Part shown: positions 1-9,745 of the stretch, in pieces | Position numbering within the stretch: the first letter of the stretch is position 1 | Layout: each line of letters begins with the position of its first letter | Source of the DNA: Clytia hemisphaerica | Taxonomy: Eukaryota > Cnidaria > Hydrozoa > Leptothecata > Clytiidae | DNA: 64,000 bases | NCBI GenBank assembly: GCA_902728285.1 | Contig: CACVBU010001011.1 | Span: forward strand, 248,001-312,000 | Direction: 5' to 3' | Notes under the pieces: model-generated | Told to the model about the DNA's origin: nothing | What the model saw: only the letters and a program-made list of their open reading frames with translations | Databases searched by the model: none | Made by a program: the position numbers and the translations under genes

Positions 1-579
1 TACAGAAGATTATAAAGTCTAAGTCCTTTGACTTTGAGTTTGATGAAGATAGCCAAGTTGATCCCTAGGTAGATTTTTCTTGAATTTATTCTCGCCGCAA
101 TTTTAAAATGTTTCGACTGAACAAATAACCCTAATGAAAATCGAAAATATTTTATTTGTATCTCAGTCTGATATAAGACCAGGTAACAACAAAGAAATCT
201 ATGCTTTTGAGAGGCTTCATTTTCTTTCGAAAAATCTTCATGTAAGATGAATATGCATGTTGAGTTCCTTCAAAAATTGGATTGAAATATGATCGCTGAG
301 ATTTTTCTTTTGCCTACTCTGTTAGAGTTGCGGAAAAAATATTTTAGTTCCCGATGTTTTATAAACATGATTTTGCTTTCTGTAAAAGTAATAACACGAT
401 CTTGCATCTAAATCTTCTCCAGAAGGGTCTCTCATAAATTTGTACCCTTTATTTTCCACGATCTCAAATCGTTTCGTCATAAATTTTAACTCCAATTTGA
501 GTGACTTTAAATTATATTGAAGTTACAATTTTTCTCTCAAAAGTTCCTGCTCGATTAATGGAGTCCTCTTCCTTTTCAG
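1..579. other. No confident gene; possible exon end at the left edge
   Basis: A short acidic reading frame runs from about base 3 to 65 and ends in TAG next to a possible GT donor at 69. Its phase does not fit the exon at 580, so I cannot tie it to the gene that follows. The rest is AT-rich sequence without recognisable coding or repeat structure and may be intron. Confidence 0.3.
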
Positions 580-621
580 TTTGGATGAACCATCAGTTGA
601 ACCACCGGAACTTGAGATGCC
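580..621 (+). CDS. Exon 1 of the recombinase-like gene (micro-exon)
   Basis: A pyrimidine tract and CAG precede base 580 and GTAAGT follows base 621. The 42-nt exon encodes an acidic, proline-rich piece (LDEPSVEPPELEMP). It ends with two bases of a codon that is completed exactly by the first base of the next exon at 985. The phase match is the main support. Confidence 0.55.
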
Positions 622-984
622 GTAAGTAACTACGTTCTAAAAAGTCTGGTCTCTAGGAAACTGCTGATTGCTTTGAATCAAAAAATGATATGGTACATCT
701 TTTTTCTACTTTCCTTTTTTATTGTTGTCCAATGTGTAAAAGAAGAGTGGAGTAGGTCATACAAGATGAGTTCCTGAAACCTATACAGCCCAGATTTTAG
801 AAAAACATTTGAGTATAAATAGAAACTCTTTTTCTAAAAAAAAGATGTTGATAACTTTTTACTCTATATTATGCCATTACTTGATAGATAGATGGTATTT
901 TATGATCTACAATGAGACTGGAAATCTAAAACTGAGCTAACATACCTACATTCCAACATTTACAATATTTTTTTTTCAACTCAG

Positions 985-1523
985 GCCCCGATGTAGAAAG
1001 CTGAAAAGAGCAAGCTCGAATCAAATAATCAGCAATGATGATACAATCACATCTTTTACATTGAAAGGAGCAATTATAATGAATTGTGACCATCACACCA
1101 ATCTTAAAACGGATCCTGCCACACAAAAATACATGTTTACAGATGGGGAGGAGTTGTTGGAAAACTTTCAGAGCTGGATGCTGAGGTCGTGCCACCTGAG
1201 CCCTAAAAACGCTAAGGAATATCGGGCACATGTCAAGCACGTTTGGTCCAACATTGACATAGATCTCAAATGCGGACCTTCAACATGCTTTTCCCCTGAA
1301 AGATTGCAAGACGAATTTTATGGGAAATTCGTATCAAAAATGAAGAGAGAAATGCAGAAACCGTTGAACCAACAAGATGGTTTTTATAAACCATCGACAA
1401 TTTCATCTAAACTCAGTGCGGTTGCAAAATTCCTGAAATTTACGACAGAGAGAAGGATATTTTTTGGTCTTACCTGCAATCAAATATCCATATTCAGAGA
1501 GCAAATTAAAACCCATACAAAAG
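985..1523 (+). CDS. Exon 2, core-binding-like domain
   Basis: The acceptor TTTTCAACTCAG ends at 984 and the frame is open from 986 to the donor AAAG|GTTTGT at 1523. The exon encodes about 179 residues, starting basic (RCRKLKR) and containing FQSWMLRSCHLSPKNAKEY and STISSKLSAVAKFLKF. This spacing of helices resembles the N-terminal SAM-like DNA-binding domain of tyrosine recombinases. The start codon at 1061 is internal to the exon and is probably not the real start. Confidence 0.68.
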
Positions 1524-2027
1524 GTTTGTCTAATGGGTGCTTTTATATTCATGATTAAAGTGAAACAAAAACAGCAAAAGATTTTGAAAACAAAAAATTT
1601 AAACAAATGCATATTTCTAGATACAAAATCGATTTTAAAATTTGTAACTTTGACATCAATTGCATTTATTAATAGTAAATTTTGAATCCAATCTGCCTAT
1701 TTAGGAAAAAAATAGCATTTTTCCCTCGAATGATCCAAATAATGCTTTCTGAAAATTGTTGCATGGATTCGCAAAAATTAAATCTGTTCTACATATTTCA
1801 AGAATTAGGGCTGTTGTTTCTTGGCATTATATCAGATCAAGAGACCACTGCATTGCCGTATCATGATATGATTGATGTATAACTCTAAATTTATCATTTG
1901 ATTTTATGGTAAGAGAAGGGGTTACAAAGACTGGGGTATCGATACTTTTAAGAATTGCTCTGACTCCTATCAAATACTTTGACCTGTTTGGAAGAATTCT
2001 TATTTTTGAAACAAATTTTTATTGCAG

Positions 2028-2241
2028 GTCTTAGTCCCGACATCGCTCAACGGCAGCACGATGTCAAAGAAGATAAGCTTCAAAATCTCCTTCAGGCTAA
2101 ACACTTCGTTAAATTTGGGGCATCAGTTTATGTCAAAGAGATCGTGACAAAACTCAAAAACAGGGAGGATTTTAACCAGTTCGATGATTTTGCAGCACGG
2201 AATATCCTCACGATATTCACTTGTTTTGTCAATGGGCTCAG
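2028..2241 (+). CDS. Exon 3, leads into the first catalytic arginine
   Basis: The acceptor ATTGCAG ends at 2027. The phase-1 junction with exon 2 recreates KGLSPDIAQRQ without a frame break. The exon ends FTCFVNGL plus two bases (AG) of the arginine codon completed in exon 4, so the catalytic box-I arginine is split by the intron. Confidence 0.7.
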
Positions 2242-2579
2242 GTAAAATATTTGTTAGATATATCATTCTTTCAACTAAAATCATGCAGCGGTCAAACTAA
2301 ACTTTTCTTCGAAGGATAATGTATTTTAAGAACTTTTTCGGGAAAGAGCGAGAAAGAGTAAAATTTACAGCCGAAAGTCAAAAATGGGCTAGAAACTTGG
2401 CTTTTGTTCAACCAAAAAATGAAAGCAATGATTGATGCAATCAAATAGAGCTTGAAATTCTTAGCATACAATATATTGCACCAAGTCTCCTACTCAAACT
2501 TACAAAACGTCACAGTTATTTTTAGAAACAAAACCTGTCACAATGAAGCTACACTGGGTGAAAAGCCATCTTTCCTACA

Positions 2580-3060
2580 ATTCCAAATTTCGAAAAATTC
2601 ATATTTCCTGGATTTTTTTTTTAAAAAAGTCATGTTTCCAAATATTTCAAAATCTGAACATTCAGTTTGTTGAAAGATCAGAAAATTGATATTTACTGAT
2701 ATTTCTAGATTTGAAATTTGAAATTTTGTAATCTTTTCAGAGATTTGGAAATTTGAAATTTCCAGCGTCAAAAAGAGCTGAAAGATGAGTTTTCCAAAAT
2801 TTTTGAAGAGAAAAAATACGAACTTTCCATGACTTTAAAAAGTCTAAAGATCTGAAATTTCCAACATTGAAAAAGAGCTGAAAGCTGTCTTTCCGAAATT
2901 TCCAAATTTTGAAAATCTCATGTTCCCAGAGATTTCCATGTTTTTGAGAATTTGAACTTTCAGTTTTTGAGAAACTCAGAAAGTTTATGTTTTTAGATGC
3001 TTTCAAAACTTGAAATTTCATATTTTATGGTCTTCTTAAAAGTTCAGGAAATTTCATATT
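2580..3060. repeat. Degenerate tandem AT-rich repeat
   Basis: Loosely repeated phrases such as GAAATTTCCAA, AAAAGAGCTGAAAG and TTTCATGTTTCC recur at irregular 60-110 base spacing. The same vocabulary returns at 4880-5300 and at 60090-60240. The apparent long reading frames in both directions here are products of this repetition and are not called as genes. Confidence 0.6.
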
Positions 3061-3313
3061 TTCAGTTGCTAGAAAAACCCAAAAGATTCTCAAAAATAAA
3101 AAGGCGACTTTTTCGATTACCTGGAAATGACACCGATATGTGCGAGCAGTAAGGGTACCCTTTTTTATACCTCAAAAGTCTTTCAAAGGGGTACACATCT
3201 ATAGCTTATTATTCTCCCAAGAGGTCCCAAAATCTAAAAAATGGAGAATTAGGTAGCTCATAGCCAGGAAATACTGGCTAAAATTTCCCTATCTTACAAA
3301 GTGATGAGGGAAA

Positions 3314-3567
3314 TACACGTTTTTTTTTATAAGAACAAACTATATAAGAACATAAGGCTTCCAGCCCAAAAATTTAAGAACATTCTAAGAACATACTAAG
3401 GCTTTGGAGACTTAAAAACATGCAATTTCTTAAGAAATTACATCAAAATGCTCAAAAAATGCTGAAAATAAGAACATGTAAGAACATTTTTAGGCTTCAA
3501 ATCCAAAAAACTAAGAACATCCGAAGGCTTCGAAAATTTTTGACGTTCTTATAAAAAAAAACGTGTA
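3314..3567. mobile_element. MITE with perfect 21-bp TIRs and TA duplication
   Basis: The left end (3316-3336) and right end (3545-3565) are exact reverse complements: CACG, nine T, then ATAAGAAC. TA lies on each outer side (3314-3315 and 3566-3567), the target-site signature of Tc1/mariner-type elements. The 250-bp interior has no coding capacity. It repeats TAAGAACAT about eight times, which may be transposase-binding sites or copies of the TIR tail. Confidence 0.85.
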
Positions 3568-4969
3568 GTAGTATCTGCTGAACAAGGAATTCGACATTTT
3601 GGAGGTTTCCGCAGTGAAGCGATAGTCGGGTTTCCTGTCTAGGTGGCTCACGACTTTAGAAAAATTAGGAGCATAAATTTTGTGGAAAATCCTCAAAAAT
3701 TCGAAAGTTTTTCTCGAAGAAGGCTGAAACTAGCTGTAACGTGAAGCTTTAGTACAAAAATAAAAACAGCACAAGAAAGAAAATTGTTTTTTCTGCTATT
3801 ATTCCTTATATGGAAGTAATTGCTCTCCCTAAAGAATTTATACTTTTGAACCACCTTTGGTATGACGTAAAGTTCCTTTATTCATTAGATTTGTTTATTA
3901 TTTTCAACAAAAGAAAGCGAAAGAAAGAAAACGGGGTTTATTATCTTAATTCAATAAACATCGTGTTGAGCTTTTGTACAGAAGAAAATAGCAAACCAAG
4001 TTTGATGCGTCTTATTTTTACAAACTTTTTCCAGGTAAGTCATATCAATTTTATTCCATTCTTATCGCTTTTAAAATTAAAAAGCAAGTTTTTCCATATA
4101 AAATTTACCAATTAAAACCACTTTAGTCGGTAAAAAATAATTATTAAAATAATTTATACAATGTCTCCAGCCAATCAAATACGAGTACTCAATCATGTGA
4201 TTTTGAGCGGACATGTGGAATGTTTGAATGTTTATTTCATTATTTCTCTCTAAAGTTCTTAGGTAGATGAAGTGGTGTTGAGTTTTGGTTGAATTTCTGG
4301 CGCGTAAAGTTATATATTTTTCACATTATCTAATGTTTTTATTTTGTTTTTAGAAAAGAAATATTTGAAATGGAAACAAATTCAGCATAGACGCAACCAT
4401 GGAATCATTCTACCGTCAAAACTGTTATCATCGTTATGTTGTTATTGTAGAAAAACTTTTAACTGAAGCCTTTGCTCGATTATAAGTCTTGTTGCAATCG
4501 GTGAAGTAAATTCATTTGGATTTCCAATGAAAAGTATATCGATACATTACGCTTCAGAATGACAGACTTTATCGGTGGCTTGAAATCTCAAAACTTCACT
4601 TCAAACATATACAAAATTTAAACTCTAATTTAAATGTAATAAAAATAAACGTGTACAATGTAGTCCAGAAACTGGAGCTCGACTACTTATTTCGTATGTG
4701 AGGCTCTAATACAGACTCGGCAAGAATGGGATGGATATTGAGATGGGAGATTCGGCAGATTTTTTAGAACATATTAGCTTTTTTATCTTTGAAATGAAAG
4801 ATGTTACAATAAAGATATAATGTACTGTATGTAGTAGATTTTGTCAATTGAAATGTTAAAGATGACCTTTCGATTGAAAAGAATACCAGGAAATATTCGA
4901 GGTTTCAACGTTTTGGGAATTTAGAACATGTCACATAGTAGCGTTTCCAAAGTTGGAAAAGATGACATT

Positions 4970-5233
4970 TCCATTCCTCAAGAAATCCCCAAAAAGATAA
5001 ATTTTAAAACATAAAATAAGACCAGGAAATTTCATATTTTAAATTTTGGAAATTTAGAAAATGTCACACAATGAGCTTTCCAATTTTGCAAAATTTTATA
5101 TTTCCATTCCTCAAGAAATCCCCAAAAAGATGAATTTTAAAACATAAGAAAAGACCAGGAAACTTGATATTTTAAATTTTGGAAATTTAGAAAATGTCAC
5201 ACAATGAGCTTTCCAATTTTGCAAAATTTTATA
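4970..5233. repeat. Two-copy tandem duplication, 132-bp unit
   Basis: The phrase AAGAAATCCCCAAAAAGAT occurs at 4981 and again at 5113, and the sequence between the starts is repeated almost unchanged, including ATGTCACACAATGAGC. A third partial match begins after 5233. It belongs to the same AAATTT-rich family as 2580-3060. Confidence 0.8.
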
Positions 5234-5397
5234 TTTCCATATGTTCATAAAGTTCCAAAAATCTGGAATTTCCAGACATTTTTAGGAATTTTTTGGGATT
5301 TCAAATGTATTGGAAATTTGACTTTTCTCCCAGTGCTAGTTATCAATAAACTCTGTTATTTTTACATTCTGTTTTGTTCTTATATTTTAATCAATAG

Positions 5398-5606
5398 AGC
5401 TTCAAATTTAATGAACATGAGCATCCAGGATTTCGAAAAAGCCGAGTTCGACAAAGAATTCCACGCATTTGTCTTAAAAATCGTTTATATAAAACAAGTC
5501 TTCTATACGGCGCAAAAATCATTGTACTCTCTAAAATACTCCATCGAATGTTCAAGAATTGTCGCCCTTTTTTGTCAAAAGATGAAGGTTCCAGTGATGC
5601 AAAAAG
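5398..5606 (+). pseudogene. Exon 4, catalytic box I and KTS region, frameshifted
   Basis: The acceptor TCAATAG ends at 5397. The first base completes an arginine codon with exon 3, giving NGLRASNLMNMSIQDFEKAE, the pattern around the box-I arginine in this family. The downstream half makes family sense only in another frame (LYKTSLLYGAKIIVLSKIL). The switch lies in the TTAAAAATCG run near 5475-5480, and one missing A explains it. The exon ends AAAAAG|GTATAT with two codon bases, which join in phase to exon 5 in the second frame. Confidence 0.7.
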
Positions 5607-5792
5607 GTATATTACTACTTTCATTGTGCCCCCTGTCTTAAAGTTAAGACATCGAAATTAGTAAAAAAACATCTGATATTCGTTTGCCCTAGCCTGGTGA
5701 ATTTACTTAATAGCAACATAAAAATACACCTCAATCGGATGAGCGTACTGTTTTGGTGCAAGAAGTGATTGGTATCTCATGTGTTTTTACAG

Positions 5793-5965
5793 GCCAATCT
5801 TTCCGTCGAGCAAAAGTGGGGAGGTTTTGAATCAAAATGGTATCTCAAAAGCATTTCAGTCCACTTTTGAAAGATCCAAGATTCTTGAAGGCACCGACCT
5901 CTCGATGAACGTGAGTCCAACACGAATCTGAATCGCAATAGCCACCGAATTCGCTCATCACAAGG
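5793..5965 (+). pseudogene. Exon 5, catalytic domain with nonsense codon
   Basis: The acceptor TTTTTACAG ends at 5792. The frame reads PIFPSSKSGEVLNQNGISK and continues to MNVSPTRI, then TGA, then IAIATEFAHHK, with a possible donor at 5966. In relatives the position after PTRI is arginine and belongs to the second catalytic box, so the TGA looks like a CGA-to-TGA transition. An alternative donor at 5911 would skip the stop but also remove the motif. Confidence 0.68.
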
Positions 5966-6129
5966 GTAACATACTATTTGTTTACGCCAATTCCTTTTTT
6001 TTTTTAGAAACTGTACGAGCTGAAACAGACTCAAAGCAACCCAAGGCACCAATACATAAAAAATCAATAACGTTCAATAAATAAATTAAAATTAAAATAA
6101 TAATGTTCAAAATTTTACTTTATTACGAT

Positions 6130-6237
6130 CGCTTTGCGGAGGTGCTTTTAAAACACCGCCCATCAACTAGCAAGAAATTCTATGTACAACGCTTCATGCA
6201 CCGCGATGCCACCATGATGAGCATGAAGTGTTACGAT
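6130..6237 (+). CDS. Exon 6, nucleophile tyrosine region
   Basis: The reading frame encodes RFAEVLLKHRPSTSKKFY and then VQRFMHRDATMMSMKCYD before a GTAAGG donor at 6238. The spacing histidine, ST, tyrosine matches the C-terminal H..T..Y segment of tyrosine recombinases, so the tyrosine in KKFY is the likely nucleophile. The left border is uncertain: no good acceptor is visible, and an AATTAAAATTAAAATAAT tract just upstream resembles a LINE tail. Confidence 0.6.
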
Positions 6238-6410
6238 GTAAGGTCAATTTATTTTAATTTTCAGATCTGTGAATGCTTCCATATTCATGACGTAAAATAC
6301 TTCTTTTGTGGTCTCTATAAAGATGTTGTGAAAATTTATCCTAGGAATCTCATTAGATAATACACGATTAAGAGATTTATTTCTGAATGTCAACTTTTGG
6401 TATGTTTTAG

Positions 6411-6594
6411 GTCTTCGAGATTGATAAATCATTGCGTGATGCTGCCACTTCTTTTACGAAGAGTGTCTGCAGGATAGAACCAAAGTCAAAGAAATTATTT
6501 GAATGGTTGAAACAGAACAAAGCCATCATCAAAGAAGAGATTGGCGAAACATTCACGGACGAAGAAATGGATCAGGAGCTAGGAAAATTATTAT
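6411..6594 (+). CDS. Exon 7, charged C-terminal tail
   Basis: TATGTTTTAG precedes 6411 and GTAAGT follows 6594. It joins exon 6 in phase 0 and encodes about 61 residues rich in K and E (VFEIDKSLRDAATSF at the start, DEEMDQELGKLL at the end). There is no motif of its own. Position and phase place it as the tail after the recombinase domain. Confidence 0.6.
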
Positions 6595-7090
6595 GTAAGT
6601 AAATATTTGATCTGAATTTCTTTTGAAGCGTTGTTTGTACATTGAATTGAATAGTTTAACTAATTGCAGTGTAAATTCCATGTTAAAGCTTTGCAAAGAA
6701 GGGTTATTTTATATCCTAGAATTATTCTTCTATTGAGATTAGTTTTGAATTTTTAATTTTTTTTGTAATTGTGGGATTGTCTATTTGTTGGTTTACCATT
6801 TTTGTCCTTGTTGCGTTGAGCTGGTCAAATAATTTCTTCATTTTTTGATTTGAGTGTTTTGGCATATAGCTTGAAATGCGTTGTTTTTGAGTTTTAATTA
6901 GCTTTTTCAGATACAGTATAATATCGCTCCCTTTCATCTATTTACCTGAGTCGAATAGCTTATAGTGGCCAATCGCAGCTCCAATTCCCTTTTTTTATTT
7001 TTTGACGATGCAAAAATTAGTTGTTTTTCTCTTTGCAAGTTTTTTATCCATGGAATCACTTGAACTTTACTCGATGGTCAGAAACGATTT
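6595..7090. other. No gene recognised
   Basis: AT-rich sequence that starts as an intron after exon 7. The open frame on the minus strand at 6722-6937 has no family resemblance and low-complexity composition. Confidence 0.4.
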
Positions 7091-7274
7091 TGGAACATGA
7101 TGGGCATATTTTGTCAAATTTGGCTTGGCATGGAGACTGATAAAAATGATAATACTCCAGCTGAAATGATTGAAGGATTGTATTCAGCATCTACTTTATT
7201 TGAAAAAACTGTGACCATAATAGGTCAAGCATTCAACCATTTGTGTCCCTGCACGCGATTTGGAGCACATCGAA

Positions 7275-7470
7275 AATAGGCCGATCCTTAAAAAGCCGAG
7301 CTTTTGGCCGATATGGACCGGTCTGGACCGTTCCTGGCCAAATTTGGCCGATGTTGACCGATCTGGGCCAATCTAGGCCGATCTTAGCTGAACCATGTTT
7401 CCTAATCTTTTCTCTAAACAAAAGCCGATCTAGACCGGTCCAAATCGGCCAAATTCGGCCAAGTCCGGTC
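7275..7470. repeat. Left subterminal GGCCGATC repeat array
   Basis: About a dozen variants of GGCCGATCTNGACCGG occur here. The mirror-image array is at 10232-10460. In many DNA transposons such subterminal arrays bind the transposase; that role is inferred. Confidence 0.75.
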
Positions 7471-8413
7471 TGAAAACAAACAAGCAAATCTTTTTCGTAT
7501 GACGGTATTTTTTGTTTACAATTTCGAGTGCCTAAAAACTTTCGAATCTTTTTGTTAAGTGTTCGAATGAACTCCAGAGAGCATTCAAATGTTTTGAAAA
7601 GTCTCTGACTCTAAAATCAAAAGAAAAGCAAAAGGAAAAGTACCACAACAGAAGGAAGAAGGTGGAAGTATTTTTATTTTTATATTTTCACTAGAGTGAA
7701 AACCGTTCCAGAATAATTTTTCATGAGCTAAAAATTAAGATTATAAATTATCAAGATAACTGTATTATTGGAATATCAGCAAAGGAAAAGGCGAGTAACA
7801 GTTTTCTTTCGAGAGATTAAAGGAATTATACGGTGTTATATACACCCGACTCGTCTGAAACTGATGTCAGCAAAATTTTAATAAAAGAGTCCTTTCAAAT
7901 TTGTAAATAAAAGGAAGAAAAAAATCTTGCTCCACATTTTTCTTTATTCATTACAAAAGATTCTATTTATTTCAATCTGCTGAATTAACATACATTATAA
8001 CTATGTAAAAAGTCAATGGCTTTAAGCTGTCGTTAGTTAAAAGGTCGAAACAACCAATTGTTCCTTTTGGTTTTGGTGTTACTTTATTAGCTGTGTATGA
8101 AATACGAAGAAAAATATTGACATGCAACTTATAACAGAGGAGATATACCGGGTGCACCAAAAAAAAGTATACAGGTTTGTCGAGATATTGTGAGCTTCAG
8201 GATTTAAATTTTTTGTTCGTTCTTTTTTAATCGTATAGAGGATGCTCTAACTTGAATTTTGAGCTATTCTACATTAAATTTGAAAAATTAGTTCGAAACT
8301 TATTTAATAAAAACTGACTTTTTTTTAATGTCGAAATTTCACAAAATCATGAAAAACAGTGAGCAAACTTTTCTTTTGACACTTACCTTCTTTACACATG
8401 AAAATAGCAAAAA

Positions 8414-8704
8414 ATGCAACTGTATTCATCAAAACTTGTTAAGGAATTTGAAAATATGGTAAAACAAGCTATTCCCATGTGGGATAATATTTTTGGAAAA
8501 GCTGAAAAAAAGTTTTGGAGAGGTTTTGATGTCATGTGTGTGCTATGTGAGAAAACTTTTGAAAAAATGGATCACCATTCAGCTCGACTAGTTGCTCAAA
8601 GAACTTGGGTCTGCATTGAGTTTGCTCGTCTTGGAAATGTTCATGACTTGCAAATAAGATGGAAAAACTGTTGGCAAAATATAAATAAGAAAAAAAAAGA
8701 ATAA
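8414..8704 (+). CDS. Hypothetical 96-residue frame inside the nested transposon
   Basis: An ATG-initiated frame of 96 codons, rich in K, F and W, with CVLCEKTF and a lysine-rich end. It lies immediately inside the left TIR. I do not recognise it. It could be a truncated capture or simply an open stretch in AT-rich DNA. Confidence 0.25.
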   Translation: MQLYSSKLVKEFENMVKQAIPMWDNIFGKAEKKFWRGFDVMCVLCEKTFEKMDHHSARLVAQRTWVCIEFARLGNVHDLQIRWKNCWQNINKKKKE

Positions 8705-8837
8705 ACAAGCAACATGCTGAATGGACCTACCTAATGATTGACATCAGAAGAAAATAAGGAGAAAGTGACAATAATTGTACAAAAATTCAGAATGGAAAAA
8801 TAAAGCTTGTGTGTTGAATAATGTAAAATGGTAAAAA

Positions 8838-9640
8838 GGAATTTCCCCAAATACGAAAATCACTTAAACCATTCAGGCCCAAAAAACCTTTTAAGCTATT
8901 TTTGGCCCAAATTTGCCCAAAATAATTTTCCTTAAAAATCTGGCTCCGTCACATTTTGGGCATTGCCATTTTGCCTCGTTGTGCAAAAAATCAGGAAAAA
9001 ATTATGAGTCAACATTGAGAAAAGCTATATTTTCTTATTTGGTTAAAGGGAATTTCCCCAAAATACGAAAATCCGTTTTTTAAGGCGAATAAGAATTTTC
9101 CGGGAAAAACCACTTCAGCCATTCTTTAGAGAATCTTACCTCCATCTTTTTACAAAAAATCAGAAAAAAGTAATGACAGGATTTTGCACAAAGTCCAAAA
9201 AACCCTATTTTTAAGCAGTTTTTGGCCCAAATTTGCCCAAATATATATTTTTTCAAAAATCGGGCTCTGACACATTTTAGGCATTGCTATTTTGCATCAT
9301 TGTGCAGAAAATCAGAAAAAAATAATGAGTCAACTTTGAGAAAAGCTATATTTTCTTATTTGGTTAATGGGAATTTCCCCCAAAATACGAAAATCGGTTT
9401 TTTAAGGCGAATAAGAATTTTCCGGGAAAAACCACTTCAGCCATTCTTTAGAGAATCTTACCTCCATCTTTTTACAAAAAATCAGAAAAAAGTAATGACA
9501 GGATTTTGCACAAAGTCCAAAAAACCCTATTTTTAAGCAGTTTTTGGCCCAAATTTGCCCAAATATATATTTTTTCGAAAATCGGGCTCTGACACATTTT
9601 GGGCATTGCCATTTTGCATCATTGTGCAAAGAAACAGAAA
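8838..9640. repeat. Tandem repeat, 321-bp unit, about 2.5 copies
   Basis: The phrase GGAATTTCCCC begins units at about 8841 (shortened), 9049 and 9370. The units share AAGGCGAATAAGAATTTTCC, CCACTTCAGCCATTC and GGCATTGCNATTTTGC. The open frames seen across it are by-products of the repeat. Confidence 0.85.
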
Positions 9641-9667
9641 AAACTAATCAGCTAATCCTGAGAAAAG

Positions 9668-9745
9668 CTGGTAACAGACGGACGGACGGACGAACGGACG
9701 AACGAACGGACATGGGTTAATTTATAGAACCTCCACCGGGGCACC
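9668..9745. repeat. GACG/AACG simple repeat and adjacent GC-rich hairpin
   Basis: A run of GGAC and GAAC tetramers (9672-9712) is followed by CCTCCACCGGGGCACCCGGAGG, a short GC-rich inverted repeat that stands out in AT-rich surroundings. Confidence 0.6.

Larger units (their letters stand above)
2242..5397. other. Large intron filled with repeats
   Basis: This 3.2-kb interval lies between two exons whose phases match. It holds degenerate AAATTTCC-type repeats (2580-3060), a MITE (3316-3565), a 132-bp tandem duplication (4970-5233) and otherwise unremarkable AT-rich sequence from about 3570 to 4900. One optional exon-like segment (about 3981-4033, with a CAG|GTAAGT donor) does not fit the reading frame and is not called. 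Confidence 0.6.
580..6594 (+). pseudogene. Multi-exon tyrosine-recombinase-like gene, decayed
   Basis: Seven exons with GT/AG borders can be chained. Early exons give a core-binding-like helical region. Later exons give the catalytic domain: the first arginine lies in NGLRASNL across an exon junction, a KTS motif follows, then PIFPSSKSGEVL, then an arginine-box region PTRI followed by a stop, and finally a tyrosine region (STSKKFYVQRF) and an acidic C-terminus. This layout matches intron-containing tyrosine-recombinase-like genes seen in invertebrates, which derive from YR mobile elements. Two lesions are visible. A one-base loss in the A-run near 5475-5480 moves the frame inside exon 4. A TGA replaces what looks like a CGA arginine codon at about 5931, a typical CpG change. 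The frame and phases agree elsewhere, so the gene was once functional or the lesions are assembly errors. I cannot connect exon 5 to exon 6 cleanly. Confidence 0.72.

Noticed and set aside
3810-4115. 101-codon frame with a CAG|GTAAGT site inside
   Set aside because: It lies in an intron with matching outer phases, lacks family resemblance, and including its exon-like part would break the recombinase reading frame.
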